Positions 44,024 to 56,964 of a stretch of 64,000 bases of DNA are shown piece after piece. The number at the start of each line of letters is the position of its first letter. The stretch's first letter is position 1. The stretch comes from Schistocerca nitens. Taxonomy: Eukaryota; Arthropoda; Insecta; Orthoptera; Acrididae. The notes under the pieces were generated by a model. It did no database searches and was not told where the DNA came from. It worked only from the letters and a program-made list of their open reading frames with translations. The stretch is taken from contig NC_064616.1 in NCBI RefSeq assembly GCF_023898315.1, positions 649,384,974 to 649,448,973 on the forward strand, in the 5' to 3' direction. The position numbers and the translations under genes are program-made.

Positions 44024-46149
44024 AATGTTCTATTCATCTGGCCTACAATCATTCTAAGTATATTTTGGTGTTAGCACTATATCTCATGCACTCTGCACGA
44101 TTTTGTCCACTAATTTTTCATAACTGGTACATCAGCATGGCACCCAACTATAACGGAGATACGTAGTGAATCAGCCTCTTAATATCCTCGCAGAACTTTA
44201 AATAAATCAATATTGCATTATTCCCTACACAACCTCTTAAATCCAGCAATGCTTTTTGTCTTCTCCAGAAAAGCGTATCAGGTTATCACTTCTGCAGTAC
44301 TCTGATGTCTTCGACTTCACTAATAAGGGACACGGACGGAACTTGCGAGGAGGTAGCTATACTGACCAGCACTGAATAATGACATCAATAGACAGTTTAG
44401 CCAATGCTGATTTATGCCTCATCCCAGTTGACATTATGCAAGGATAACACATTATGATTACGTCCTCAGGGGCACTACAACTTTTTATATGCATTTTGCT
44501 GGCTCCTTGTAGACATGGTGCCACATTACCTTTATGTTGCAAAGACATCTTCCACATCAGTAGAAGCCATGATATGTGCCTTGCAACAAATACCTTCCAC
44601 AGAAAAGTTCCTATAATTTTATGTTTTCTGAAAACGGGCCACCATTCACCATTGATGTTCACCACCTCCTGCAGACATGGTGACATTTGCCATCGTCCTA
44701 GAGCTTTGAACATTCCATGCACAGATGTTAAAGCACTGGTACGAGGTAGAATGTCTCTCCTGGCACTGTGACCTTTTTTCAAAAGTATCTTCTGCATGAC
44801 AGCCAACAACAGGAAATTACCAGCTGAGAACGTATATGGACACCAACCAAAGGGGCATTTGCCTTTCTGGTGCAGCATTCTTTCAAGTTATGTGACACAC
44901 TGCTCATCCATGGGTAGCTGGCAATCCCGGTGGATACTCAAATGTCCTCAAGCAGCAATCCACAATGGTAGTTGTACAAACACCATAGGGGACCAGGGGG
45001 TGGTCCCACCATTTCTATTGACACTACCTCATTTTGTGGGTGGCTTCAGCTAGTATCTGTAGATGGAAGATACTCAAACCCACAAAAGCCTTAGGAGCAC
45101 CTGCTCAGACACCATCTCTACCACCTGGAGAAAAACATCAAAAACACCAATATTCAACATTCTTGTCAAGAGAAGGAAAAGTAAGGCATCAATTGCATCA
45201 AAAGTGGGCCACACCACATACTCTATCCTTTAACAGTCACTTCCTCCTCTGACTGTATGTAAGCACAATCAGCCATCACATTCATTTCATACAACAGGAA
45301 ATTACCACCTTCATTAAAAATACTGAACCTGTCAGTGGTACGCAGAACCTTAGCTACAGCATTTTCAAGCACCTCATAGCCATTTATTATTTTCAGTTGT
45401 GTTAACCATGTGTTTTAGCGTTGTCTTTAATTCTAAATCTTCAGTGAAAACCTATTTTATTTGAGTATTGTATTAAATTTGTTGTATTCATTTAATGTGT
45501 AATCTTAGTTGATGCCTAAATTATATCAGGTATTTTAAAAGTGGAAAAAAGTTGCTGTTCACTCCAAAACAGGGTTAATCAGTTTTTGGGGTGATATAAC
45601 AATTTTTACCATTATTGCGGTCCAAACAATTTGGTTAAGATCCTCAGTCCCTGTAATAATTAATACTTGACTGTTGTATGTATCTACTGGCCTTTGCTGA
45701 AGCATGTACAAGCTGCCAGTACCAGGGAATTTATGGTGCTAACCACTTCTAAGTTCAGCAACCCCGGATTCACGACACTGCTACTTGAACTCATTGTTTG
45801 CATTTAACACCACCCAAATGTCACACATATCATGGGAAATGCTGTAGACACTAAGAATTACTCTTTTTGAGTGGTAAGCTCTGTATGTAAATTTTTCTGC
45901 ATATTTGTTATTGGTTCTTTCAAGTCATATGTCACAATGTTTCTTTTTATCAAATACATTTTAGACACATAATCACTTCACTGAATTTTGTAATCACAGG
46001 TAGTTTGCCTGAGCCATCTGTAAATATCATGTTGTATACATTCTATGTTAAAGAAGAAAGAAAAGAAAAATGACACACCATGAAGGAATTATCCAAACGG
46101 GATGGAAATCTGTAGGTGTGATGTACTTGTACAGACAAATAAAATGATT
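44024..46149. other. No gene recognised
   Basis: About 2.1 kb. The longest ORF (173 codons, minus, 44357-44878) is rich in Trp, Cys and Lys but shows no known domain and overlaps a plus-strand ORF of 105 codons. I regard it as uncertain and do not call a gene. No repeat ends are visible. Confidence 0.4.
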
Positions 46150-46790
46150 ACAATTTCAGAAAAAAATGGCTGATTTATTCAAGATAAAGGACTTCACAAA
46201 TTGAGCAAGTAGCAAGTCAATAACATGCTGGTCCACTCTGGCCCTTATGTAGGCAGTCATTTGGCCTGGCATTGACTGACAGAGCTGTTGGATGGACTCC
46301 TGAGGGATATCGTGCCCAATTCTGTCCAACTGCCTTGTTAGAGCATCAGAATCCTGAGACAGTTGGTGGGGCCTGCCCACAGTGCCCCAAGCCTTCTCAG
46401 TTGGGGGAGATCTGGTGAACTTTCTGGCCATGGTAGGGCTTGGCAAGCACAAAGACAAGCATTAGAAACTTTTGCCTTGTACAGGCTGGCATTATCTTGC
46501 TGAAATGTAAGCCCAGGATGGCTTATCATGAAGGGCAACGAAATACGGTGTAGAATATTGCTGAGGAACTACTTTGCTGCAAGTTCATGGATGACCATCA
46601 AAGGGGTCCTGCTATGGAAAGAAACGGCACCCCAGACCATCACTCCTGGTTGTCGGGCCGTATGACGAGCGACAGTCAGGTTGGTATCCCACCCCTGTCT
46701 GGGGCATCTTGAAATGCATCTTCACTGGTCACTGGGGCTCAGTTCAAAGCAGGACTCATCACTAGAAATAATTCGACTTCAGTCAAGACG
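46150..46790 (-). pseudogene. Tc1-like transposase C-terminal relic
   Basis: The minus strand reads DESCFELSPSDQ near 46745 (first Asp region), PGVMVWGAVSFHSRTPLMVI, then LTFQQDNASLYKAKVSNACL (second Asp) and ALPWPESSPDL. The expected SPIEH is broken by a frameshift. The end, IQQLCQSMPGQMTAYIRARV, is typical of the Tc1 family whose intact member lies at 27648-28670, but the two are not close. Non-functional. Confidence 0.75.
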
Positions 46791-48127
46791 TGTCTGGAAA
46801 ATGTGAAAGTAAACTTCCTTGTTTCTCTCCAGCATAAGTAGAAAAGAGGATAGAAGAAAAGTGGTTGGATTGCTTCTTCTGAAAAAAGTTCCAAGCCAAT
46901 GGAACACGACTGCGCTGAGAAGGAAGAATGGGGAGGTGTGCCTGGAGCAGTCCAGCAACGATGTGGGATAGGGGAAGGGAGCAAAGTCATAAATAGTAAA
47001 CCCTTCTAGGGACCCAGACCTTAGGCTTGCTGACTTCTCCAATGACAAAGAATGGAGATCTGTGCCTTGTATCACTGAATGGCAGTAGCTAAATCAGGAT
47101 GCAAAATGACCTGTTAAAGCTAGCCGAGTTTCATTTCAGTGTTAGCACAAAGTAACGGTTACCTCTCATACTCAGTCAGGAATGGTAAGGATTGAGCGAT
47201 AGTGGACCAAGCCTTTCCAGAAGCGGACATTACATGAAATTCTGGAGGTGTGAAACAAATGCCAATGAAGAATGAATGACCTTATCAGAGGCCCTCCATG
47301 GATTATCTGCCATACCAAGATGGGTGGCTATTTTGAGACCATGGGTTTCTTCTGAAGCAAGATTCATCATCAGATGACTAATCTACAATGGCTGCCCTGG
47401 CATTCAGTCAGCAACCTCTGGAGATGCCAGGAATGCAAGAGAAACCTCCTAAAGAGGAGGCGATATTTGGCATAATTGAGATACCTGGCATTTAGTTGAC
47501 AGTTAACAGATGATGAGAGCTGGTGCCCCCTCAACATTGTTTCAACTTCCAGGGCTTTGATCCCATGGCAAAACACAACAAATATGCATCAGCCTGGGTT
47601 AAGGGTGTAGGTGGCCACCTCAGTAAAGAGTGTGGGAAGGATTGGCCAAAATACCAAAACTGTAGAGGTTCACATAGCCAGGTGGTTGGGTTGCAAGGTG
47701 GTGAAGGAGAAGTAGAAGCAGACGGCGGAGGAGACTGCACTGCATCATGTGGAATGGTGGTGCAAAAGCCCAGTAGTCACTTGTAGGTGAAGCAATGGGA
47801 CTGCTGCTCTCATAACACTAGGAGACGGTCAGAACCTGCAGCTTTGCAGCCCAAAACTGGCCACCAACAGTAGAGCATCTAGTGCCAGGTCACTGGTAAA
47901 AGAAGTAAGAGCATCTGCTGAACCAGCAAAACCAGATTCCAAGCACTTGAATTCAATCAATGCGCAGTGGAGCTAATGGTACATCTACCAGTGCTCTGGC
48001 GTCTCTCTATCTCTCTGACATTGAGCCTTGTTTATTGTTACTGCAAACGATACCTAGATTGGGAAATGAAGTCGCTTACAGTGAATGGCGAGTAAATGAG
48101 TTGGGATCATTAATATAAGGGGTATTG
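46791..48127. other. No gene recognised
   Basis: Short ORFs up to 98 codons in overlapping frames without motifs. Part of it (to about 47600) could be the decayed upstream half of the Tc1 relic. Confidence 0.4.
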
Positions 48128-48560
48128 TATTGTACTGTATGTTAACCAGGGGCCTAGAAACGACAGAGAGGCTCCTTCCCTGCCGCAGCCGCAGCGGTCC
48201 ACAACCCCATGACAACTACCGCAGTCCACTTCATCCCTCCATCGTGAACCACTCTTTCAGGGTTATTGTGGGGTTCAGTCCCCGGTGGACCGTCTTGCAT
48301 CAGACGAATGTAACCCATATGTTTGCATGGTAGAGTAATGGTAGTGTGCGCGTACGTGGAGAACTTGTTTGCGCAGCAATCACCGACATAGTGTAGCTGA
48401 GGCGGAATAAGGGGAACGAGCCAGCATTTGCTGAGGCAGATGGAAAACTACCTAAAAATCATCCACAGACTGACTGGCTCACTTGACCTCGACACAAGTC
48501 CACTGGGTGGATTTGTGCCAGGGACCAGGCACTCATTCCCAATCCAGGAAGCCATGTGTT
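48128..48560 (+). repeat. Dispersed repeat, class unknown
   Basis: A GC-richer block with GACAGAGAGGCTCCTTCCCT, GGTTATTGTGGGGTTCAGTC and GTGCGCGTACGTGGAGAAC. I recall sequences like this as very common in grasshopper genomes. No second copy lies in the window and no coding frame is seen, so its nature is open. Confidence 0.45.
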
Positions 48561-49222
48561 AGACTGCATGGAATATAAGGGGTACAGGAGAGACCTCTCC
48601 AGCTCTTGGATCTGTGAGGAATCAGTGACGGAATTTCTGTGGAAGGGTAAGAGTGTGAAGTTCTGGATGATTCAGATTCAATAATAGTATTGCCATAAAT
48701 AAAACACTCCTCTTTCCTCTTCAAACTAATTGTGCAAAAAAAAAAAAAAAACAGCACACTGTTATGTATACAATTTCTGTTTAAAATTATATATCGGTAG
48801 AAAGAATATATGTGGGAAGAATAGTTTGTCTAAGCGTTTAAATGCTCTGGTATCAAAATTAAATCTGACGGCAAGAAAGAAAATTAAACAACACATTTTC
48901 ACAGCACAGCATTTTCTTTCTCGCAGTCTGTTTTAACAGAAAATCTGTAGATCATTGTTTACAAAAATATACAGCCTATGTCTGCCTGAATGTTTGAGTA
49001 TCATGTAACAATTTGAAGAAAATGGTCAAGAACTTTTCATGCTTTTTACTAACATCATTTCCCCTTTATATATTAAATATATATTTTATATAGCATAATT
49101 CTAAAAAAAAATTGCATCTAATGTCTGTCTGAAAGTTTTTTAGAGCATCGTGCAAGAATTTCTAACAAATTGGTCAAGAACTTTTCAGGACTTTCGCTAA
49201 TATTTCTCATTTCATTATTAAA
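48561..49222. other. AT-rich, no gene recognised; A17 at 48736
   Basis: AT-rich sequence up to the Tc1-like element. Segments near 48960-49000 and 49120-49200 share phrases such as TCTGTCTGAA and GGTCAAGAACTTTTCA. The phrasing recurs near 50720-50790, so a low-order diverged repeat is present. Confidence 0.5.
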
Positions 49223-49224
49223 TA

Positions 49225-50681
49225 CACACGTCAAAAAAATGTTTTGCATCACCTCAGTTCTGGGAGTTCCAGAATGAGTAATGAAAACTGGAATAGAGAT
49301 CAACGTAAACATCATTTCCGCCCTTTTTACTGCTCATGAAAACCACACATTGCATGTTGTACCACCATACAGCAAGACCTTCAGTGGTGGTAGTCCAGAT
49401 TGCTGTACTCACTGGTACCTCTAATAGTCAGTAGCATGTCCTCTTGCATTGATGCATGCCTGTATCTGTTGTGGCATACTATCCACAAGTTCATCAAGGC
49501 ACTGTTGGTCCAGATTGTCCCACTCCTCAATGGCGATTCGGCATAGATCCCTTAGAGTGGTTGGTGGGTCATGCCGTCCATAAACAACCCTTTTCAATCT
49601 ATCTCAGGCGTGTTCAATAGGGTTCATGTCTGGACAACATGCTGGCCACTCTAGTCGAGCAATGTCATTATCCTGAAGGAAGTCAGTCACAAGATGTGCA
49701 CAATGGGGTTGTTGATTGTCATTCATGAAGACAAATGCCTCGCCAATATGCTGCCAATATGGTTGCACTATAGGTCGGAGGATGGCATTCACGTATTGTA
49801 CAACCATTACAGTGCCACCCATGACCACCAACAGCGTACGTCGGCCCCACATAGTGCCACCCCAAAACATCAGGGAACCTTCACCTTGCTGCACTCACTG
49901 GACAGTGTATCTAAGGCATTGAGCCTGACCAGGCTGTCTCCAAACACGTCTCCGACGATTGTCTGGTTGAAACAATATGCAACACTCATCGGTGAAGAAA
50001 ATGTGGTGCCAATCCTGAGCAGTCCATTCAGCATGTTGTTTGGTGCATCTGTACTGCACTGCACGGTGTCGTGGTTGCAAAGATGGACCTCATCATGGAC
50101 ATCGCGAGTGAAGTTGCACATCATGCAGCCTATAGCACACAGTTTGAGTCTTGACATGACGTCATGTGGCTGCACGAAAAGCATTATTCAACATTGCTGT
50201 CAGGGTTCCTCAGAGCCATAATCCATAGGTAGCAGTTAACCACTGTAGTAGTAGCCCTTGGGTGGCCTGAGCGAGGCATGTCATCGACATTTCCTGTCTC
50301 TCTGTATGTCCTACATGTCCGAACAACATCGCTTTGGTTCACTCTGAGACCCCTGGACACTTCCCTTGTTGAGAGCCCTTCATGGCACAAAGTAACAATG
50401 TCGATGTGATCTAACTGCGGTGTTGACCATCTAGGCATGGATGAACAACAGAGAACATGAGCTGTGTATCTCCTTCCTGGTGGAATGACTGGAACTGATC
50501 AGCTGTCGGACCTCACTGTCTAGTAGGTGGTGCTCATGCATGGTTGTTTACACATTTGGGCGGGTTTAGTGACATCTCTGAACAGTCAAAGGGCCTGTGT
50601 CTGTGATACAATATCCACAGTCAACATCTATCTTCAGGAGTTTTGGGAACCGGGGTGATGCAAAACTTTTTTTGATGTGTG
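49225..50681 (-). mobile_element. Tc1-like element, copy 2, ends preserved
   Basis: A 1,457-bp element between TA dinucleotides (49223-49224, 50682-50683). The left end opens CACACGTCAAAAAAATGTTT then TGCATCACC. The right end, read in reverse, opens CACACATCAAAAAAAGTTTT and then GCATCACC. The same family as 41526-42968 but on the opposite strand. Its transposase is broken. Confidence 0.9.
49604..50438 (-). pseudogene. Tc1-like transposase relic, copy 2
   Basis: The start lies at MPRWSTPQLDHIDIVTLCHE (50438), with a helix-turn-helix (LSTREVSRGLRVNQSDVVRT) and a stop after ALRNPDSNVE. Other frames give QDWHHIFFTDECCILFQPDN (first Asp), SLMFWGGTMWGRRTLLVV, EAFVFMNDNQQPHCAHLV (second Asp) and EWPACCPDMNPIEH (Glu). 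There are 34 residues between the second Asp and the Glu, the classical DD34E spacing. Stops and frameshifts make it dead. Confidence 0.88.
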
Positions 50682-50683
50682 TA

Positions 50684-51629
50684 TATAATTATTCACTATA
50701 CATATTTTAAAATATGTAGCCTAGTCTGTCTGAATGTTTATTAGACTATTGTGTACAAATCTGGAGTAAACTGGTCAAGAAATATTTGCTAATAATGGTA
50801 AACTACAACTTGTTTTTATGTATTAGTACAGACTGAAATGTAGAGCATTCATTTGGAGACTTTGGTGCATGTGACAGCACAAATCTACTGCTAATGAAAT
50901 AATAGCTTCTTTAAAATCAAACAATGCTCTTGCACTTCTTTTTCTCATGGTCACTGAAATACTTGATTGATAGAAGCAATTACTTATACATGAATTCTTA
51001 TTCATGACCAAGAGTAGGCCTGTTCAGGAGGTGGTTAGGCAAACGAGAGTACTCACACTCGCTCACCACCTGCATAGTGAGGCTCATGGTGAAACTGGGT
51101 GATTAGGAGTCAATATGTGGCAAAGGTGAAGCACAAACAAGTGTATGTACTTACGGCTCAGTGCTTAAGGTGGAGAGCAGCTCTTTTTAAATAGATGAAA
51201 AGTAGCATGATAGCCAGGTTAGGAACTTCAAAGTGAAGGTCACACACACCAACATCAAGTTACAGCATGTCAATGCAGGACAGCTATGTGTTTATGGTAC
51301 ACAGTGATGCTTAGAGATGCTTAGTGTGCTTCAGATCTCTGAACATAATGAAAAAATTCAATTTACAATGGCGTTTACCACCCTCCTCCAGGTTGTGGAC
51401 AGTTGGAAGGCAAAGAGTGAGTAGTGAAGGTGCAAAAATGAAAGGAAGCACTATTAAGTGATGTGATCACAGTAAATATTCATCATGTGGGGGGCAGAAA
51501 ACTAAATGTCTGAATAATTTCCACCAAACATTATTGCTATGAAAAATATATGCATAATACATATTTTTCAGGAATAACACTCAACAAATGCATACGCAAT
51601 TTGAACAAGTTACCATATTCCTTTTCAGA
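50684..51629. other. No gene recognised
   Basis: About 950 bp with a single 62-codon minus ORF without a motif. Confidence 0.5.
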
Positions 51630-53086
51630 TCACCACACCATTATGCAGTTTCACTGAAGAGGAGTTTATAAATACATATTTTGAACCTGCTATTGAGCAT
51701 ATAGCTCTTGAGAGACTTTAAATAGATTCAGAAATTACTCTCTCTCATTCAACCAGTTGATGCACCAATAAAAAATAGTTAATGTTTCCGATATGGTAAA
51801 AGTTCTCACAAAAATTTTCATTGACTTTTCTTTGGTGTTGGCTGGGTGCACGTACATTTCCGATACTGCTCAATAGGTGATTAACAATTGTAGATTAGAT
51901 AGTAGTCAGAAGAATTACTGGATGTGGTTCCTATGGATGGCACTACAGCAGGGGCAGATATTCTTGCATGTGTTTAACAGAGATTTGACAGTATCGGTCT
52001 GCCATGGAAGAATCTCACCTCTGTGGCTATGGATGGCACAGAGGTTATATTTGGCTGAAATACCGATTTTGTGGTACTTATGCGAGATATGCTAGAATCG
52101 ATCCACATGAGATTTTTGCAATACACTGCATTTTTCCACCTAGACAACTTATGTGCTAAAAGTGTGAACATGAGGGAACTGATAAGTGCTGTGACTCTTA
52201 CAACAAATTTCACCTGCAGTCATGGTCTAACACGCCGCCAGTTCAAAACCTTTTTTCAAGGCCTAAAAAGCATTTATGGTGGTGTGCCATATCACAGTGA
52301 AATACACTGGCTGAGTCGAGATAAATTCCTTGAGAGATTTTTTGAACTTCAGAGTGAAATTGATACATTTTGGTCATGAGTGATAAGCCTGTTGCAGAAC
52401 TGAAAAACCAATGGTGGATAGCAGATTTGGCCTTTCTCTGTGACATTACATACCACATGAATGTTAGAAATTTAGCATTACAGGGTAAAAACATGTTAAT
52501 TTCAGAGATGTATGACTGAATCCATGGCTTTAAGATGAAACACTCTTTGTGGAATAGACAACTAGGAAATGGGAATGCTGCTCATTTTCCAAGTTGTCAT
52601 CTTTAATGATGAGAGCAGAGTGGTATTTTCAACATCAAAGTAAACTTTTTGATCTTCTCCACAAATCTGAGATTTGTTTTCAGGATACTGAAAAGTTAAA
52701 TGAAAAATTTAATGTCTCTTCACTTTCCTTTTCAGCTGACAATGTGGAAGCTGAGCTGCAATTAGAACTTGCAGGCTCACAATGTGACACGCAGTTGCGT
52801 GGTGGTGGTGGTGGTGGTGCAGCCGCAATTAGAACTTGCAGACTTACAATGTGACGGGCAGTTGCGTGGTGGTGGTGGTGGTAAAAAAAAATTTGTGTTG
52901 CTGATTTCTATAAGAATTTTCCTAAAGATAAATTTCCATAACTTTGTAAGTATTTTTGGATCCACATATTTTGGGGAGAAGCTTTTTTCCACTATGACGA
53001 GAACTAAATCTACCCACAGAAACTCACTACCATACTTCAGTTTCAAAGTTTGTCTTCAAAATAGCAGTGCCAGAAAGTGGTACTAG
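51630..53086 (+). pseudogene. hAT transposase relic, GTF2IRD2/ZBED-like
   Basis: Plus-strand blocks run in order. First is ISDTAQ near 51857. Next comes a frame (51877-52095) that reads WMWFLWMALQQGQIFLHVFN and LWLWMAQRLYL. Then a clear block (52071-52379) gives HLDNLCAKSVNMRELISAVT, GLTRRQFKTFFQGLKSIYGG and YHSEIHWLSRDKFLERFFEL. The end (52970-53086) is EKLFSTMTRTKSTHRN, the C-terminal dimerisation region. This order fits the hAT-derived family annotated as general transcription factor II-I repeat domain-containing protein 2-like. An internal tandem duplication with GGT runs (52758-52882) lies before the end. Stops and frameshifts make it inactive. Confidence 0.78.
52758..52882 (+). repeat. 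Tandem duplication (about 67 bp) with (GGT)n
   Basis: Two successive units begin GCAATTAGAACTTGCAG (52758 and 52825) and each ends in a GTTGCGTGGTGGTGG run of GGT triplets. The unit encodes LELADLQCD-type sequence, a conserved part of the hAT family, so the duplication happened inside the old coding region. Confidence 0.9.
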
Positions 53087-55562
53087 ATATTGTTACTTTA
53101 CTCAAAAGCAAAATAAGTAATATTCATTGATATGCTATGTTTTTATTTTTTACTTAAAATAGTCATGAAACACAAATTTATGTCAATTTAAATTTTGTTC
53201 TAAAATGCTGTTCATCAGAGGGCCGCATCAATCCTGAGAAATATCCAGTTTTGTACTTAAATGCCCCATGTTCTTTGCTTCAGCAATATATTAACAGAGA
53301 TATAAGTTTCATTTCATTGTTATTTCTCATTAAAACAAGTCTTAGCAAACAAATTTTTCACGAAACACATTAACAGGCGACCGTTAAGTTTAACATCTCA
53401 TATAACATTACAATTGACTATAGTACCTTGTGAAGCCATCTTGTTCCAGTTCCTCTCTGCCCCCCACCCCCCTTTTCCCACGGCTCCTTTCCCTGCCATA
53501 TGTTGCCGCAAGCCAGAGAACTTCTTACTACTGTGATGTAAGTGCAAGCCAGCTCACATGAGCAGACTGGTGAGCAGACCTCACCAAGAGTAACACACAA
53601 ACTTGTAGTAATAGGTAGTAAAATAAGATTCATATGCACTAAAAGTAGAGGAACAGCACAAAAAAAAACCAAGTTGTTTTAAGTTCTAATTTTTATTTGT
53701 AAACTTAAGCTGTGATGACTTCACAGTAGTAACTGAAATACACATGACAAAACAGATCCAAATTTTAGTGAAACAATATATACAGTTATCAACATGGTGG
53801 TATACACTTTAATGTACGACATTTCACAGTCTTGAGCTTTTGCAAGCACCGTCATGAGTAATATCCACCTGGAATAGTTTCAACACTTATAAATCCAGCA
53901 ACAAAAAATGAACATAATTTGTTAAAGTGTTCATGAACAGTATCAAAATTGTTATGAAAATATTTATTTGTTTTAAGTTAGCATAAAATATAGACTCCAT
54001 TTGAAAGTCATCATGTCAACATTTTTGTCACTTAAAGATTTATAAGAATATTTTCATAAAATTAAAATAAATATGTAGGAAGGAACATAAAATTAATTTT
54101 TAGGAATTCACTGAATAATACTACAAATGACATACATTGGAAACATGGCACACTGACATGTTACGCAGTAAATGTGAATGGCTGTCACATGAAACTTCTC
54201 ATCGGCTGTGGGGGAGGGGTTGGGGGAATTAATTACACTAATTCTATCATTTACACATGAAATTTAAGTAATACAAAAATATGCTCATTAATGTCATACG
54301 AGACTGAAGTAACAGATGACGCCACTCGACTTTTCAGGTTGAATCCACAATGGAAACGAAATTTCAGCATCATAGCTGTGCAAGTGTAATGATACATTAA
54401 ATGTCAGCTTCATGTACTACTGTCACTAAGTAACATGTATCCACAATGTTGGCCAAGTAACATCTATTTGCAGAATTTCACTTTCACATCTATCTTTTAT
54501 CATAACTATACATTAAACCCAAAAACAGCACATAACTTTTGTACATGAAAGCCAGCAACCATTTCTTCTAACAGCTGTTGTCAATATACTCTAAAGAAAG
54601 AGATGGTAACTTAGGAACATACTGTTATCCATCTGTTCAGAAAAAGGCAGCCAAAAATCAACTTTCATGGCACAAAGAAAAAAGAGGGGGGAGGGGTGGA
54701 TGCTTTCCACGACCATGCGTGCTGAATGACTTACATCTTTAGCTTTTTTATAGCCTGTTCTACTTTTGTTTCTTATTTGATTTTAAGTTTTATTTTCTGA
54801 CTGGATGCTTTTGTCTATCTCTACTAAATTCAGTGCAGTGCCTTCCATCATATGTACTAATATAGTTCGTAATGAAATCACCAAATCTATTCAGAGTGTG
54901 TGTCAGAGAGAGAGAGTGTTCGAATCTCTGTCTGGCAAGAAGTTTCCCATCAGCAGATACTTTGCTACAGAGTGAAAATTTCATTCTGAATAATGCTATA
55001 GCTTGTTTCATCTTCTGCATATACTAATAATATTTATTTTCATTTCTTATTGGACTCAAGTGTACTGTAAAATGAAAAGCTCTTTCACTAGAAATGTTTC
55101 ACTTCTATCAAGAAAGTGTTGTTAATGGTTACTGTATAAGTACTTTGTATTCTGATGATTGATACTGATTTGGAAACAGTTTCTCTTTAGAGTGGAATTT
55201 GACTAAATGCTGTACATAATTTGTAAAATATGTCAATGTTTGCATTGTCACTGAGGATACTTTGTTGATAGTACAGAAATGCCTCTGGTGAAAGAGCTAT
55301 TCAATATGCAACACACAGTATTCAGAATTTATTTGCTTTATAACCATAGCTTTTACATTGTCTGAGCACTTCAGCAGTCTGCATCAATTTACTGAGTGAA
55401 TTTTTGCTTGTCAGAATGGCTCCTGAATATCTGGAGCTGTATGGGAGTTCTCAGACAGTAATATAATGGATGAGCTCAGATTATGTGTATCAAAACATGC
55501 TCCAGTATTGCTCCATGTTTGACCATAGTAACTGAAGTTTAGACGTTTCCGAGTATCACATC

Positions 55563-55668
55563 ATTTCACCCCCATCGACGCGCAAGTCGCCGAAGTGGCG
55601 TCAAATCGAAAGACGTGCACCCGGCGAACGGTCTACCGGACGGGAGGCCCTAGTCACACGACATTATT
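55563..55668 (+). repeat. GC-rich dispersed repeat fragment
   Basis: About 105 bp with GTGGCGTCAAATCGAAAGAC and CGGACGGGAGGCCCTAGTC, in sharp base-composition contrast to its AT-rich surroundings. I recall it as a recurrent grasshopper repeat, possibly a LINE 3' end. Class not proven. Confidence 0.45.
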
Positions 55669-55797
55669 ATTATCATCATGTTTTTCTAAATTAAAATTCA
55701 GGAAAATAGACACATTCATGTGATTCAAGTGTGATTATGGTTTCACAATAAAATAAACACATTTCAAATGTGTCTGCCATCATTTCATTTTGGTATA

Positions 55798-56373
55798 CAG
55801 GGTGTATCATAATTCATGGCATAAACACATACAGTTGAAAGTACATGATACTAAAAGCAAAAAAGTCTCAGTAAACATAGGGTCAAAAATGCATACCTTA
55901 AGAGCTACAAGCAATTTTTCATCTTAGATACTGTGAAACAAATCTCTTCTACTGCATGTTCTTTGCTTTCCATATTTTGGGAAGTGGTAGTATTGACCAA
56001 AATAAGAAAAAAAAATGTCCAGCAAACATGTGCTCTAAAATGTATACCTAAAAAGTTATGAGCACTTGATCATTACAGGAGCTGCGTTTCAAAGTAGCAA
56101 AGATGAACACATGCTCATAGCTCTTAAGGAATGCATTTTAGAGCACATGTTTACTGGACTTTTTTCTTGTTTTGGTCCATAATACCAGTTCCCAAAATAT
56201 GGAAAGCAAAGAACTTGCAGTAGAAGAGATTTGTTTCACAGTATCGAAGATGAAAAATTGCTCGTAGCTCTTAAGGTATGATTTTCAACCCTACGATTAC
56301 TGCGACTTTTTTGCTTCTAGTATTGTGTACTTTCAACTGTATGCATTTATGCATTTAATTATGATGCACCCTG
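55798..56373. mobile_element. Palindromic TA-flanked MITE
   Basis: A 576-bp foldback element. Two arms of about 260 bp (55798-56063 and 56113-56373) are imperfect reverse complements around a 49-bp spacer. Ends: CAGGGTGTATCATAATTCAT on the left, the reverse of ATGATGCACCCTG on the right, each next to TA. Inside, CATACAGTTGAAAGTACA pairs with TGTGTACTTTCAACTGTATG. There is no coding capacity. The TA duplication suggests mobilisation by a Tc1/mariner-type transposase. Confidence 0.88.
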
Positions 56374-56964
56374 TACATTCTGGTTACCTCTGAGAACACA
56401 CATGACATCCATTTTGAGTAAAACTGGACAGAAGATAGTAAGGTTTCGTCTCTATTTTGTAATAGTAAAAAATTCTAAATGTTAAACAACCTGAAAGTAG
56501 TTGAGATTGTGAGCAAGTGCTATGTAGTTTCAGGTTTCTTGTGGGAGTAATTCATTCTGGCACATGGGGTATCTTGGTGAGGATGAAATTCTTATGCTCA
56601 AAATACGTTCTGTGATGGCCATGTTGGAAAGAATGGAGAAAGATAATTAGAAGTTTAAAATTGAGTCAACCCATAAGGCAGGATAAAGTGGCTTGATTAA
56701 AAAAAGCAGTGCCCAGAAAAAGCAAAAGATTTCTGCCCATTTCCTTAAAACAAAGTATTTATACATGCTACAAAAATTGTTTATTGCCTGGCACTGAACC
56801 ATCAATGATTTTATTGAAGTTTCCAAGCACCTTTGAAACTGCAGAATGATGCTGTTCATATGAACTCTTACTATTATGGTTAAATTGGTTTCACTCGAAA
56901 ATGAAGTCAACTGTATTCTGCACAACTGGCTTTTCTTTCAAATTTAATGTTCATTTAATACAGA

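Noticed and set aside
44357-44878. A 173-codon minus-strand ORF as a gene
   Set aside because: No start context, no domain, overlap with another ORF on the opposite strand, and no splice structure. Left as unassigned.
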